Origin: Castor canadensis
Lineage: Eukaryota > Chordata > Mammalia > Rodentia > Castoridae
Length of the DNA stretch: 64,000 nt
Assembly (NCBI RefSeq): GCF_047511655.1
Contig: NC_133397.1
Span: 11,309,501-11,373,500 of the forward strand
Reading direction: 5' to 3'
Shown: piece by piece, positions 35,869 through 46,780 of the stretch
Numbering within the stretch: the first letter of the stretch is position 1
Layout of the letters: the number at the start of each line of letters is the position of its first letter
Program-made: the position numbers and the translations under genes
The notes under the pieces: model-generated
Seen by the model: only the letters and a program-made list of their open reading frames with translations
Database searches by the model: none
Told to the model about the DNA's origin: nothing

Positions 35869-38800
35869 TCAGATGAGGGAGAACATACAATTTTTGGTCT
35901 TTTGGGCCAGGCTAACCTCACTCGGAATGATGTTCTCCAATTCCATCCATTTACCAGCGAATGATAACATTTCATTCTTCTTCAAGGCTGCATAAAATTC
36001 CATTGTGTATAGATACCACATTTTCTTAATCCATTCGTCAGTGGTGGAGCATCTTGGCTGTTTCCATAACTTGACTATTGTGAATAGTGCAGCAATAAAC
36101 ATGGGTGTGCAGGTGCCTCTGGAGTAACCTGTGTCACAGTCTTTTGGGTATATCCCCAAGAATGTTATTGCTGGATCAAATGATCAATCAATGTTTAGCT
36201 TTTAAGTAGCCTCCAAATTTTTTTCCAGAGTGGTTGTACTAGTTTACATTCCCACCAACAGTGTATGAGGGTTTCTTTTTCCCCACATCCTCGCCAACAC
36301 CTGTTGTTGGTGGTGTTGCTAATGATGGCTGTTATAACAGGGGTGAGGTGGAATCTTAGTGTGGTTTTAATTTGCATTTCCTTTATTGCTAGAGATGATG
36401 AGCATTTTTTCATGTGTTTTTTGGCCATTAGAATTTCTTCTTTTGAGAAAGTTCTGTTTAGTTCACTTGCCTATTTCTTTATTGGTTCATTAGTTTTGGG
36501 AGAATTTAGTTTTTTAAGTTCTCTATATATTCTGGTTATCAGTCCTTTGTCTGATGTGTAGCTGGCAAATATTTTCTCCCACTCTGTGGGTGTTCTCTTC
36601 AGTTTAGAGACCATTTCTTTTGATGAACAGAAGCTTTTTAGTTTTATGAGGTCCCATTTATCTATGCTATGTCTTAGTTGCTGTGCTGCTGGGGTTTTGT
36701 TGAGAAAGTTCTTACCTATACCTACTAACTCCAGAGTATTTCCTACTCTTTCCTGTATTTGACTTTAGAGTTTGTGGTCTGATATTAAGATCCTTGATCC
36801 ATTTTGAGTTAATCTTGGTATAGGGTGATATACATGGATCTAGTTTCAGGTTTTTGCAGACTGCTAACCAGTTTTCCCAGCAGTTTTTGTTGAAGAGGCT
36901 GCTATTTCTCCATTGCATACTTTTAGCTCCTTTGTCAAAGATAAGTTGCTTATAGTTGTGTGGCTTCATATCTGGGTCCTCTATTCTGTTCCACTGGTCT
37001 TCATGTCTGTTTTTGTGCCAGTACCATGCTGTTTTTATCGTTACTGCTTTGTAATATAGTTTGAAGTCAGGTATTGTGATACTTCCTGCATTGTTCTTTT
37101 GACTGAGTATTGCCTTCGCTATTCGTGGCCTCTTGTGTTTCCATATAAATTTAACAGTAGATTTTTCAATCTCTTTAATGAATGTCATTGGGATTTTGAT
37201 GGGAATTACATTAAACATGTAGATTACTTTTGGTAGTATAGGCATTTTTACTATGTTGATTCTGCCAATCCATGAGCATGGGAGATCTCTCCACTTTCTA
37301 TAGTCTTCCTCAATCTCTTTCTTCCGAAGTGTATAGTTTTCTTTGTAGAGGTCTTTCACATCTTTTGTTAGGTTTACACCTAGGTATTTGATTTTTTTTT
37401 TGAGGCTATTGTAAATGGAATTGTTGTCATACATTCTTTTTCCGTTTGCTCATTGTTAGTGTATAGAAATGCTAATGATTTTTCTATGTTGATTTTATAT
37501 CCTGCTACCTTGCTATAGCTATTGACGATGTCTAGGAGCTTCTGCATAGAGTTTTTTGGGTCTTTAAGGTATAGGATCCTGTCTTCTGCAAATTGGGATA
37601 TTTTGACAGTTTCTTTACCTATTTGTATTCCTTTTATTCCTTCTTCTTGCCTAATTGCTCTGGCTAGGAACTCAAGTACTGTGTTGAATAGGAGTGGAGA
37701 TAGTGGGCATCCTTGTCTGGTTCCTGATCTTAGAGGGAATGGTTTCAGTTTTTCTCCATTAAGTATAATGCTGGCTGTAGGTTTGTCATATATAGCTTTT
37801 ATAATGTTGAGGAACTTTCCTTCTGTTCCTAGTTTTCTTAGAGCTTTTATCATGAAATGGTGTTGGATCTTATCAAAGGCTTTTTCTGCATCTATTGAGA
37901 TGATCACATGGTTTTTGTCTTTGCTTCTGTTAATGTGGTTTATTACGTTTATTGATTTTCGTATGTTGAACCACCCCTGCATTCCTGGGATGAAGCCTAC
38001 TTGGTCGTGGTGAATAATCTTTTTGATGTGTTGTTGAATTCAGTTTGCCATTATTTTGTTGAGGATTTTTGCATCAATGTTCATTAAGGAGATTGGCCTA
38101 TAGTTCTTTTTGGAGGTGTCTTTGCCTGGTTTTGCGATAAGTGTAATACTTACAAAATTCATAAAATGTGTTAGGCAGTTTTCCTTCCCTCTCTATTTCA
38201 TGGAACAGTTTGAGGAGGGTTGGTGTCAGTTCTTCTTTAAAGGTCTGATAGAATTCAGCAGGGAATCCATAAGGTCCTGGACTTTTCTTTTCAGGGAGAC
38301 TCTTGATTGCTGCTTCAATTTCACTTTGTGTTATAGATCTATTCAGGTGATTAATTTCCTCTTGGTTCAGTTTTAAATGATCATATGTATCTAGAAATCT
38401 GTCCATTTCTTTAAGATTTTCTAATTTATTTGAATATAGGCTCTCGAAGTAGTCTCTGATGATTTCCTGGACTTCCATGGTTTGTTGTTATCTTCTCTTT
38501 TGCATTCCTGATTCTACTAATTTGGGTTTTTTCTCTCCTCATTTTAGTCAGGTTTGCCAGGGGCCTATCAATCTTGTTTAGTTTTTCAAAGAACCAACTT
38601 TTTGTTTCATTAATTTTTTGTATGGTTTTTTTGGTTTCTATTTCATTGATTTCAGCTCTTACTTTTATTATTTCTCTTCTTCTATTTGTTTTGGGATTTG
38701 CTTGTTCTTGTTTTTCTAGGAGTTTGAAATGTATCATTAGGTCATTGATTTGGGATCTTTCAGTCTTTTTAATATATGCACTCATGGCTATAAACTTTCC

Positions 38801-39688
38801 TCTCAGGACTGCCTTTGCTGTGTCCCAGAGGTTCCGGTAGGTTGTTTTTTCATTTTCATTGACTTCCCGGAACTTTTTAATTTCCTCTTTTATTTCGTCA
38901 GTGACCCATTGTTCATTAAGTAATGAGTTACTCAGTTTCCAGCTGTTTGCATGTTTTTTGTCTTTACTTTTGTTGTTGAGTTCTACTTTTACTGCATTGT
39001 GATCAGATAGTATGCACGGTATAATTTTTATTTTCTTATATTTGCTGAGGCTTGCTTTGTGCCCTAGGATATGATCTATTTTGGAGAAGGTTCCATGGGC
39101 TGCTGAGAAGAATGTATATTGTGTAGAAGTTGGATGAAATGTTCTGTAGACATCAAGTAGGTCCATTTGATCTATTGTATATTTTAGATCTTGGATTTCT
39201 TTATTGATTTTTTGTTTGGATGACCTATCTATTGATGATAATGGGGTCTTAAAGTCTCCCACGACCACTGTGTTGGAGTTAATATATGCTTTTAGGTCTT
39301 TCAGGGTATGTTTGATGAAATTGGGTGCATTGACATTGGGTGCATACAGGTTGATAATCATTATTTCCTTTTGGTCTATTTCCCCTTTTATTAGTATGAA
39401 ATGTCCTTCTTTATCTCATCTGATCAATGTAGGTTTGAAGTCTACTTTGTCAGAGATAAGTATTGCTACTCCTGCTTGTTTTCGGAGGCCATTGGCTTGG
39501 TAAATCTTCTTCCGCCCTTTCATCCTAAGCCTATGCTTATTTCTGTTGGTGAGATGGGTGTCCTGTAAGCAACAAATTGTTGGATCTTCCTTTTTAATCC
39601 ATCTCATCAAGCGGTGCCTTTTGATGGGTGAATTAAGTCCATTAACATTAAGCGTTAGTACTGATAGGTATGTGGTGATTCCTGTCAT
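35869..39688 (-). pseudogene. L1 ORF2 remnant, copy B
   Basis: Full-length ORF2 with true start MTGITTYLSVLTLNVNGLNS (39688, reading leftwards). The endonuclease begins intact, but the catalytic motif is CLQDTHL: the Glu expected in QETH is Asp. A TGA follows at ILIS-type sequence near 39416. Later blocks: [15 protein letters not shown] to about 38426, RT (38478-38098, 37982-37380), then 37434-36712 and the C-terminal Cys-rich part (36428-36195, [18 protein letters not shown], with its Trp retained). RT catalysis is altered: FAEDRILYL (37581-37592) instead of FADD. Several frameshifts are present. Confidence 0.95.
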
Positions 39689-39735
39689 TTAGTTGTCTTA
39701 GTTTGAAGGTTTGATTGTGTGTACCTAAGTTGGGG

Positions 39736-40106
39736 TTATTCTCTACTGCCTTGCTTTTTCTTTTCCTGTGGTTTGGTGCTGCCTGTCTTTTCATGATTAA
39801 GTTGGGTTTCACTTTCTCTGTGCAGAATCCCTTGAAGAATCTTTTGTAGTGGTGGCTTTGTGGTCACATATTGTTTTAGTTTCTGCTTATCATGGAAGAC
39901 TTTTATTGCTCCATCTATTTTGAATGATAGTTTTGCTTGGTAGAGTATCCTGGGGTTGAAGTTATTTTCATTCAGTGCCCGAAGATATCACCCCACGCTC
40001 TTCTTGCTTTTAATGTTTCTGTTGAGAAGTCTGCTGTGATTTTGATGGGTTTACCTTTGTATGTTACTTGTTTTTTCTGTCTTACAGCCTCAACATTCTT
40101 TCCCTA
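39736..40106 (-). pseudogene. L1 ORF1 C-terminal remnant, copy B
   Basis: Reads AVRQKKQVTYKGKPIKITAD and then TETLKARRAWGDIF, the conserved end of the ORF1 RNA-binding region. A one-base loss then shifts the frame, and in the next frame KLSFKIDG, VTTKPPLQKIL and KPQEKKKQGSRE lead to a TAA at 39736-39738. It is about one third of ORF1, and the break at its 5' end is the insertion boundary. Confidence 0.88.
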
Positions 40107-40108
40107 GT

Positions 40109-40121
40109 ACTCATCCATCTT
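40109..40121. repeat. Target-site duplication, right copy
   Basis: Exact match of the 13-mer at 35353-35365, at the 5' end of copy B. Confidence 0.9.
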
Positions 40122-40670
40122 ATATATGAAAGTTTGTAAGTTTTGACTAACAGTTCCCTATTCCCACCACCCTCTGAGCTCTGCTAGTTGTACTTTATTT
40201 ATTTCAGTTTGAATTTTCAGATTCCATATATAAATGAGCTTATATACTATTTATGCTCTATGCCAGTAATATTTTATTTACGTTCCCCAAAGATCATCCA
40301 CGTTGTTACAAGGGCAGGATTTCCTTCTCTTTTTAACAGGACAAATACTGTTTAATTTTATATATTTGTACATATATATTTAATTTTATGTGTGTATGCA
40401 TTATATTTGCTTTATGCATTCATCTACTAGTGGGAATTTATGTTGTTCACATGTTTAAGTGTCTGGAAGAATGCTGCTAATAATAAGGGAGTACAGCTAT
40501 CTCTTCACGATATTGATTTCCTTAATATATATGCTCAGAAGTGAGAGTTCCAGATCATATGGTGGTTCCATTTTCAACTTTTATGGAATCTTGCTACTAT
40601 TTCTTATAATACCCTTAACAAACAGAAATATGTGAGGGTTCCTCATTCCTGCACATCCTCACCAACACTT
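40122..40670 (-). mobile_element. Ancient L1M copy 1, 3' UTR and ORF2 end
   Basis: Continuation of the element begun at 35190: GTTTTGACTAACAGTTCCC, CCACCCTCTGAGC, and then reversed ORF2 C-terminal sequence (AATGCTGCTAATAATAAGG, CAGATCATATGGTGG, GTGAGGGTTCCTCATTCC, ACATCCTCACCAACACTTG). Heavily diverged from the younger L1s. Confidence 0.75.
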
Positions 40671-40675
40671 GTCAC
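40671..40675. repeat. LTR target-site duplication, left
   Basis: GTCAC directly before the LTR TG start; repeated after its CA end. Confidence 0.8.
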
Positions 40676-41053
40676 TGTTAGGGTTAACAAAAGGAAGCCA
40701 TGTTAGAAGTAGACCTCCTCCCCCTTGAAGGTGACTTACTGGAAACTCTACCCAGTCCTAGTGAAAAATAAACATCCACTTTTAGCCATTTACTAGAAAC
40801 CCCCACCTGACCTAGAATGAATAATCTCCCCTTAAGACATCATCTCAGAGGGCCATTGGGGATTTTCCGGCCCAGCAACCTTCCTGGGACTTCTCTACCC
40901 ACCTTCTGTATCTACCCTTACCCTGTAAGCTGTTGTGGGCTCAACTCTCTTGCTGGGGAACCCTTCCATAGAACCCACTTTTCCACAATAAACTTTCTGC
41001 TGGTTCTGAGCTGTCTTCCTGCCTATCCATTCTGTACCCCTTTCATTCTAACA
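40676..41053 (+). mobile_element. Solo LTR of an endogenous retrovirus
   Basis: A 378 bp unit starting TGTTAGGGTTAACA and ending TTCATTCTAACA, with short inverted ends (TGTTAG and CTAACA) and a 5 bp duplication on both sides. A polyadenylation signal AATAAA lies at 40987-40992, about 60 bases before the end, followed by a CT/TG-rich region as expected of R-U5. No internal gag/pol/env sequence adjoins it, so it is most likely the product of recombination between two LTRs. The family is not named. A 5 bp duplication is compatible with several ERV classes. Confidence 0.88.
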
Positions 41054-41058
41054 GTCAC
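41054..41058. repeat. LTR target-site duplication, right
   Basis: GTCAC directly after the LTR CA end. The L1M sequence reads through when the LTR and one copy are removed. Confidence 0.8.
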
Positions 41059-41141
41059 CTTTTGACATTTTGTAAGATAACCATCCTAACATGTGTTAAG
41101 TAATACCTTCTTGTGGTTCGGATTTGCATTACTCAGATGTT

Positions 41142-41172
<31 letters not shown>

Positions 41173-41222
41173 ATTTATTTTTTATATAAATATATATATA
41201 TACACAAATATATGTGTTTGTG

Positions 41223-41255
<33 letters not shown>

Positions 41256-42189
41256 GTTCTTTGGAAAAATATGTGCTTGAGCACATTTTGCCTATTCTAA
41301 CTGGGTTATTTGACTTTTTATAATTAAGTTGTGAGGATTCTTTACATATGTTGAATTTTTACCCCAAACTGGGCATAGAGATAGCATCTTTTGCTCTATT
41401 GGGGTTTTGTTTTTTTTTTTGCTGTGCAGAAACTTTTTATTTTGTTTATTTTTCCATTGCTTACTTGTGGCATTACTATCATATTCAACAGGTTAATGAC
41501 CAAAACAAATGTCATGGAGCTCTTCCTCTAACTTTTCTTCTAGAAATATTACAGTTTTGGGTCTTATATTTAAGTCATTAATCCACTTAAGTTGAGTTTT
41601 GTTTATGGGGTAAGATAAGCATTCAATTTTACATTTTACATGTGGATCTAATTCCCTTTATTGAAGACATTATCTTTCCTACCTTGTGTCTTTCAAAGCT
41701 TTGGAGTCATAAATGCTTGAGTCTATTTGTGAACTTTCTGCATTGTTCCACTGGACTACACATTTGCTTTTATGCCTGTACCATACTATTTTTATGGCTG
41801 TTGATTTGTGACGTAATTTGAAATCAGAGGATTGATGCACCCACCTTTGTTTGGTCTTTGGTTTGGGTGCCTATGTTTTGATTTCCAAAAAAATTTTGAC
41901 ATTTTTAACTCTGTCTCTAGAAATATCATGGTAATTTTCATAGGGATTACACTGAATCTCTGGATTATTTCAGATGGTATGAACATTTCAATTCTATTGA
42001 TTTGTTGATCCTTTGGACAATTTTCAATTTATTCCATCAATAATTTATTCTATCAACAGTTTCAGTCTGCAGATCTTTTGGTGCATTGGCTAAATTTGTT
42101 CTTAATTTAACTTGATATGCAATTATATATAGGGTTGTTTCCTTAATTTATTTTTCAGACACTTTGCTTTAGTATATAAAAACACTGGT
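41059..42189 (-). mobile_element. Ancient L1M copy 1, ORF2 C-terminal part
   Basis: Continues antisense ORF2: CCTTCTTGTGGTTCGGATTTGC before an AT repeat, then TTGTGAGGATTCTTTACATATG, TCATTAATCCACTTAAGTTG, TTGTTCCACTGGACTACAC and ATCATGGTAATTTTCATAGG, all in L1 order. The minus-strand open frame at 41792-41986 is a surviving piece of RT-to-C-terminal ORF2. Confidence 0.85.
41141..41256. repeat. Compound (AT)n / TATTTA-type microsatellite
   Basis: Long AT dinucleotide runs broken by TTTATTTT and TACACAAATATATGTG. It grew inside the L1M ORF2 sequence. Confidence 0.95.
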
Positions 42190-42904
42190 GCTTCTTTATT
42201 TTATTTTATATTATTTATTTTTTGACAGTCTTTTATTATCATATTATTGTTGTATTGGGAGTATATTGTGACATTTACAAAAGTTCTTACAATATATCAT
42301 ATCATAGTTGAATTCACCCCCTCCATCATTCTCCTTCAACCCCTCCCCTCACACCTGGAATACTTTCCACAAGTCTCATTTTTCCAATTTCATATGAGTA
42401 TATAAATTTCCACCATATTCATCCTCTTACACCTTTTCCTTATATCGTCCCCCCTCCCACAGGTATAATCCCCAGGAAGGTTCCCCAGAACCTTCCTGTT
42501 CTCCATTTTTTAAAAAAAAACATTTTTATTTGTTTAAGATAGCTACATAGGGAGTTTGTGAGATTCCATGTATATATGTATTATAACCCTAATTAGCACA
42601 TCCCCTCCAGTTTTTCACTTTCTACCCCAGTTCTCTTCTTATGATGGTTTCAACATGTTTAAAAGTTCTATATTCATTTTTGTGTAGGAAGTACATTACC
42701 CACATTTATCTGCTTAACTTCCTTCTTTTACCCTCCCTGTCTCGTATGTGACCTCCCTTTAGTGTGACCTGTTTTTCATAATATTGCTTGTATTTGTATT
42801 GGGCCTGTATATCACATTTGAGAGAAAACATCTGGCCTTTGGCTTTCTGACCCTGGCTAACTTCACTGAAGATGATATCCTCCAGTTTCTGCAAATGCAC
42901 TGAA
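42190..42904 (-). mobile_element. L1 3'-end fragment (3' UTR plus ORF2 C-terminus) nested in L1M
   Basis: Reversed older-type L1 3' UTR (GTATATTGTGACATTTAC, CACACCTGGAATACTTTCC, GATAGCTACATAGGGAG), then, continuous with it, reversed ORF2 end (GTGACCTCCCTTTAGTG, GACCCTGGCTAACTTCAC). It is the one copy here that shows how this 3' UTR joins ORF2 in this subfamily. The surrounding L1M resumes at about 42905, so it is a 0.7 kb 5'-truncated insertion. Boundaries are good to about 15 bases. Confidence 0.82.
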
Positions 42905-43599
42905 TGTGTTTACTAGATTTTTGTTGGAGACTGCCATCCACTAACACAGATAATTTTAATTCTTCCTTTCTGATTTGGATGCTTTTATTTCGCTTCATTT
43001 TCTCACTGATAGGTTAGGACTTCTAGCACTATGCTGAATAGAAGTGGTGAAAGTAGAATCTTTACCTTCTTCCTGAACTTAGAGGAAAAGCTTTCAGCTT
43101 TCAGCATTGAGCGTGATGTTAGATATGGGAACATTGTCATATGGGAGCATTACTGCTTTGAGGGGCATTCTTTCTACATCTGATTTTTTGGAGTGTTTAT
43201 GATTAAAGGATGTTGAATTGTGTCAAATGACTTTCCTTCATTTTCAGAGAGATATTCATAGGATTTTTATCCATCCTTCTATTAATGAATTGTGTTATAT
43301 GTACTTATTTGTATGCATTGGGCCATTCTTGCATCCTAGGAATAAATTGCATTTGATTTATTTTTAATGATGAATTTAGTTTTCTAGTATTTTGATGAAT
43401 AATGTTTGTCAGGGATATTGATTTGTGATTTATTTTTTTGCAGTGTTGTTTGCTGGTCTTGTACAATAAGTTTGGAAGTGGTCCCTCCTTTTCACTTTTT
43501 TGGAAGGTTTTGAGAATTGTCATTAATTATTCTTTAAATGTTTGTAGAATATACCAGGGAAAGCATCAATTTGTAAACTTTTCTTTCAAGGGAGATTTT
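42905..43599 (-). mobile_element. Ancient L1M copy 1, RT region
   Basis: Antisense ORF2 RT: TAGATTTTTGTTGGAGACTG, CTTCCTTTCTGATTTGGATG, GCTGAATAGAAGTGGTGAAAG, ATTCTTGCATCCTAGGAATA. The bases around the catalytic FADD codons are missing at the junction near 42935-42950. Confidence 0.82.
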
Positions 43600-43929
43600 T
43601 TTTGTACAACACTGAGGTTTTGAACTCAGGGCCTGGAGCTTTCTAGGCAAATATTCTACCACTTGAGTCATGTCCTCAGTCCTTTTTGCTTTAATTAGTT
43701 TTCAGACAGAACCTTGTGCATTTTGCCTAGAGAAGGCCTCAGAGTACAATCTTTCTAAGTATGCCTCCCAAGAAGCTCGGATTTTGATGAGAAACACCAT
43801 GCTTGACTAGTTTATTGAGATGGAGTCTCACTACCTTTCTGCCTCAGCTGGCCACAAATTGTGATTTTCCTAATCCCTTCCTCCCTTGTAGCTGGTCTTA
43901 TACATATGAACTAGTTTCCCTGGTCTTTG
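43600..43929 (-). mobile_element. B1-ID composite SINE with exact 12 bp TSD
   Basis: Reversed ID half (ACTGAGGTTTTGAACTCAGG ... TACCACTTGAGTC), a linker (TTTTCAGACAGAACCTTG), and then a longer, decayed reversed B1 half (GAGATGGAGTCTCACTACC, CAGCTGGCCACAAATTG). AAGGGAGATTTT occurs at 43588-43599 and again at 43930-43941, an exact duplication that fixes both ends. It is inserted into L1M ORF2. Confidence 0.92.
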
Positions 43930-45345
43930 AAGGGAGATTTTGATTATTAATTCAATCACCTTACTCATGATTACTCTATTCAGATTTTATTTCTTCATGT
44001 TTAAGTCTTGGTAAATTGTATGTTTCTAGGAATTTTTTCATTTCTTGTAGGTTAATTCATTCATTAATATGTAACTTCACAGTAATCGAATCTTTGTATT
44101 TTTGTGATATTAATTACACGTTTCTTCTTTAACCGTCTCTTTAAGTTTTTTCTCAATTAATCTAAAGTTGCATCATATTTATTTATCATTTCAAAAAATC
44201 CAACTGTTTAGTAATCTTATGTTTTTTTCTAGTCTCTGTTTTATTTATTTCTGCTATGATTATTTTTATTTCTCTCCTTTCAAGTTTGACCTTGATTTTT
44301 GTTTTTTTCCCTAGGTCTTTGCGTTTTGTTATGTATTTATAGCTATAAACTCCCCTCAGAACTGCTTTGATGGCTTCACTACAATCTGCTACAATTGGTT
44401 TCCATTTTGTTTGAGTCAAAATATTTTCTTTATTTTCCTTTAGATGTCTTTTTTTCTCCCACTTGTTTGTTTTAGAACTTATTTAATTTCTATATGTTTG
44501 TGAGTTCTCCACTTTTTCATGCTTTCAACTCCAGTTTCATACTATTGTATTTAGAATACATACTCTATGATTTAATGTTTTTAAATGTATTAAGAATTCT
44601 TATGCAACCTAAGAATAATAGGCACCTGCTACTGTGGTCTGGTTTATTCTGTATGTCTATTGGTACATTTGATCCAATAGAGTCCAAGTTCAGTATTTCC
44701 TTGCTGATTTTCTGTTGACATTATCTATGCATTGTTGAACTCAGGACTCTGAACCTCTGATTGGTATCAGGTCTATTTTCCCCTTCATATCAGTCAATAT
44801 TTGCTTAATATTTTAGGTGGTCTGATGTTGGATGCATATATATCCATAGAGGTTACATTTTATTTTTGACTTGCCTACTTGGTCTGGTAGAATTATAACT
44901 TTTACTGTCTTTGGGTTTTGATTTACATGGAATCTCTTCATTTCTCATCTTTGTCTTCAACTATAAGGCAACCTGCTTACTGATAGAATATATTTACATC
45001 TTGTTTTTCCATTTGTCTTCTTCCAGTCTTGTAATTTACTCACTTTATATTTAAAGTAATTATGATAATAATTGTTTACCTTTTTTTCTGCTGTTTCATA
45101 GATGTTTGTTGCTTTCTGCTTATCTTAGCCTATTCCTTTTTGGGTTTCTCCAGTGGTATGTTTGATTCCTTTTTCTTTTTTTGGCTTTGTGCATCTAGTA
45201 TAGGTTTTTGCACTTAAGATTTATATAAAATATAACAGTCTGTTTAAATTAACAAATCAACTGCAATAGAATATCAAAACTTTACATTTTAAGATTACAT
45301 TTTAAAGCATACACATAAATTATACATGTTTATAGGCTATCATGT
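43930..45345 (-). mobile_element. Ancient L1M copy 1, ORF2 N-terminal and inter-ORF region
   Basis: Continues antisense ORF2 through the endonuclease (CTATAAACTCCCCTCAGAAC, GATCCAATAGAGTCCAAG, TTGGATGCATATATATCC) and then L1M inter-ORF/ORF1-type sequence (AAGATTTATATAAAATATAACAG). It ends where another L1 3' UTR piece begins. This makes L1M copy 1 long, about 4 kb of old L1 once inserts are removed. Confidence 0.8.
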
Positions 45346-45712
45346 GGTGTTCGTTTTTCTTTTCCCAAGCATTCGTGATTTCTTTTTATTTTTGTTTTAA
45401 TTACCTTATTATTATTGTACTGGTACAATAATACATTTATTATTACATTGTGTACTACAAAACTTCTCACAGTGTGTCATAATTGAATTCACTCCCTCCA
45501 TCGTTCTCTTTCATCTTCTCTCCTTCACTCCTGGAATAGGTTCAACAGGTCTCATTTTTCCATTTTCATACACAAGTACATGATATTTCCACCACATTCA
45601 GCCTCCTATACCATTTCCTTATCTCCAACCTCCTGAGACAAACCTGTTTTACCTTCCTCTTCTCCATTGTCATATGGTATTTAAACACACATAAATTTAT
45701 AAGGTTCCAGTC
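45346..45712 (-). mobile_element. L1 3' UTR fragment (older subfamily)
   Basis: Reversed 3' UTR with ACATTGTGTACTACAAAAC, CACTCCTGGAATAGGTTC, TTTCCACCACATTCAGCC and TCTCCATTGTCATATGG. The tail lies at the left end. It sits between two L1M copies and contains no ORF2. Confidence 0.75.
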
Positions 45713-46560
45713 AAGGTAAACATACACATTTATCAAGTCTTCTTGGTGAACATATTCAAAAGCCCTTTTTCCTAGTTATTTTCAAATAATCAATACATAA
45801 TTATTATCTGTAGCCACACTACCATGCAATAAAACACCAGAGACAATTTTTCCACTCTGACTATAACTTAGTATCCCATTGATCAATCTTTTTCCATCAT
45901 TCTCTCATCTTTACTTCTCCAAGCTCTGGTAATTATCACTGGACTTCCAATATTTATGAGATTGATATTTTTAGGTTCTATCTCTAAGAAAGATCATATG
46001 GTATTCGTCTTTCTTTGCTAGCATTATGTCACGTGACATAATGACTTCCACTTCCATCCATAATGATGCAAATGATGGGATTCCCTATATTTTATGTCTG
46101 GATAATATTCTATTAGGCATATACACAACATTTTCTTTTTTCATCAGTAGATAGACATTGAGGTTGTTCTCGTTTCTTTACTATTGTGAGTGAATAGTAC
46201 CACAATACATGCAGACAGGCAGATGCTTCCTTGACGTACTGATTCCATGTACTTTGGATGTGAATACCAACTGTTGGATCATAGGAGGTTCTAAATTTGG
46301 TTCTTTAAGTAACCTCCATGCTGATTTTCATTTTGGTTGGACTAATTTGCATTTCCACCCACAACATGTACAGGTTCTCTTTACTCTGCATGATTGCCAG
46401 CAGATACTATTTTTCAATATTTGATAGGGGTCAATATTGCTGGATGAGGTGATGTATCATTGCAGTTTTGATACACATTTCCCTGATAATTAGAGATGTT
46501 GAGCATTTTTCCATATATCCTTTGGCCATTTACAGGTCTGTAAAGAAATGTCTGCTTAGA
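45713..46560 (-). mobile_element. Ancient L1M copy 2, 3' UTR and ORF2 end
   Basis: A second old L1M: reversed 3' UTR (TTGGTGAACATATTCAAAAG, TGTAGCCACACTACCATG), then ORF2 C-terminus (AATGACTTCCACTTCCATCC, AGTAGATAGACATTGAGG, CTGATAATTAGAGATGTTG). A SINE interrupts it. Confidence 0.78.
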
Positions 46561-46780
46561 TCCTTTTTTATCCCTTCTTTTTTATCCAGTATTGGTGATT
46601 GGATTTAGGGACCAGTATGCTGCCACTTCAGTCATACCCCCAGTCTTTTTAGCTTTTAGTTGCTTTCAGATAGTGCTAATGCTAACTTGGCCATGGCTGA
46701 CCACAAAGCATGACCCCTCTACCTCCTCCTCATGAATAGTTGGGAGGACAGGTGTGAGACAACATGCCTGACTGCTGTCT
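46561..46780 (-). mobile_element. B1-ID composite SINE, diverged
   Basis: Reversed ID half (CAGTATTGGTGATTGGATTTAG ... GCCACTTCAGTCATACCCC), then TTTTAGTTGCTTTCAGATAG and a short reversed B1 half (CATGGCTGACCACAAAGC ... GAATAGTTGGGAGGAC). L1M copy 2 ORF2 resumes on its right side. Confidence 0.75.

Larger units (their letters stand above)
35366..40108 (-). mobile_element. LINE-1 element (copy B), 4.7 kb, 5'-truncated within ORF1, with TSD
   Basis: A complete insertion with a short poly-T (minus-strand poly-A), the 3' terminal block, a C-rich tract (reverse of the G-rich 3' UTR, about 35417-35490), ORF2 in reverse, a spacer of about 47 bases, and the last third of ORF1, ending at the break. 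It is flanked by exact 13 bp duplications. Same subfamily as copy A. It supplies the segment that copy A has lost. It lies inside an ancient L1M in the same orientation. Confidence 0.95.

Noticed and set aside
41093..41323. A 76-codon frame rich in Tyr and Ile
   Set aside because: It is a translation of the AT microsatellite.
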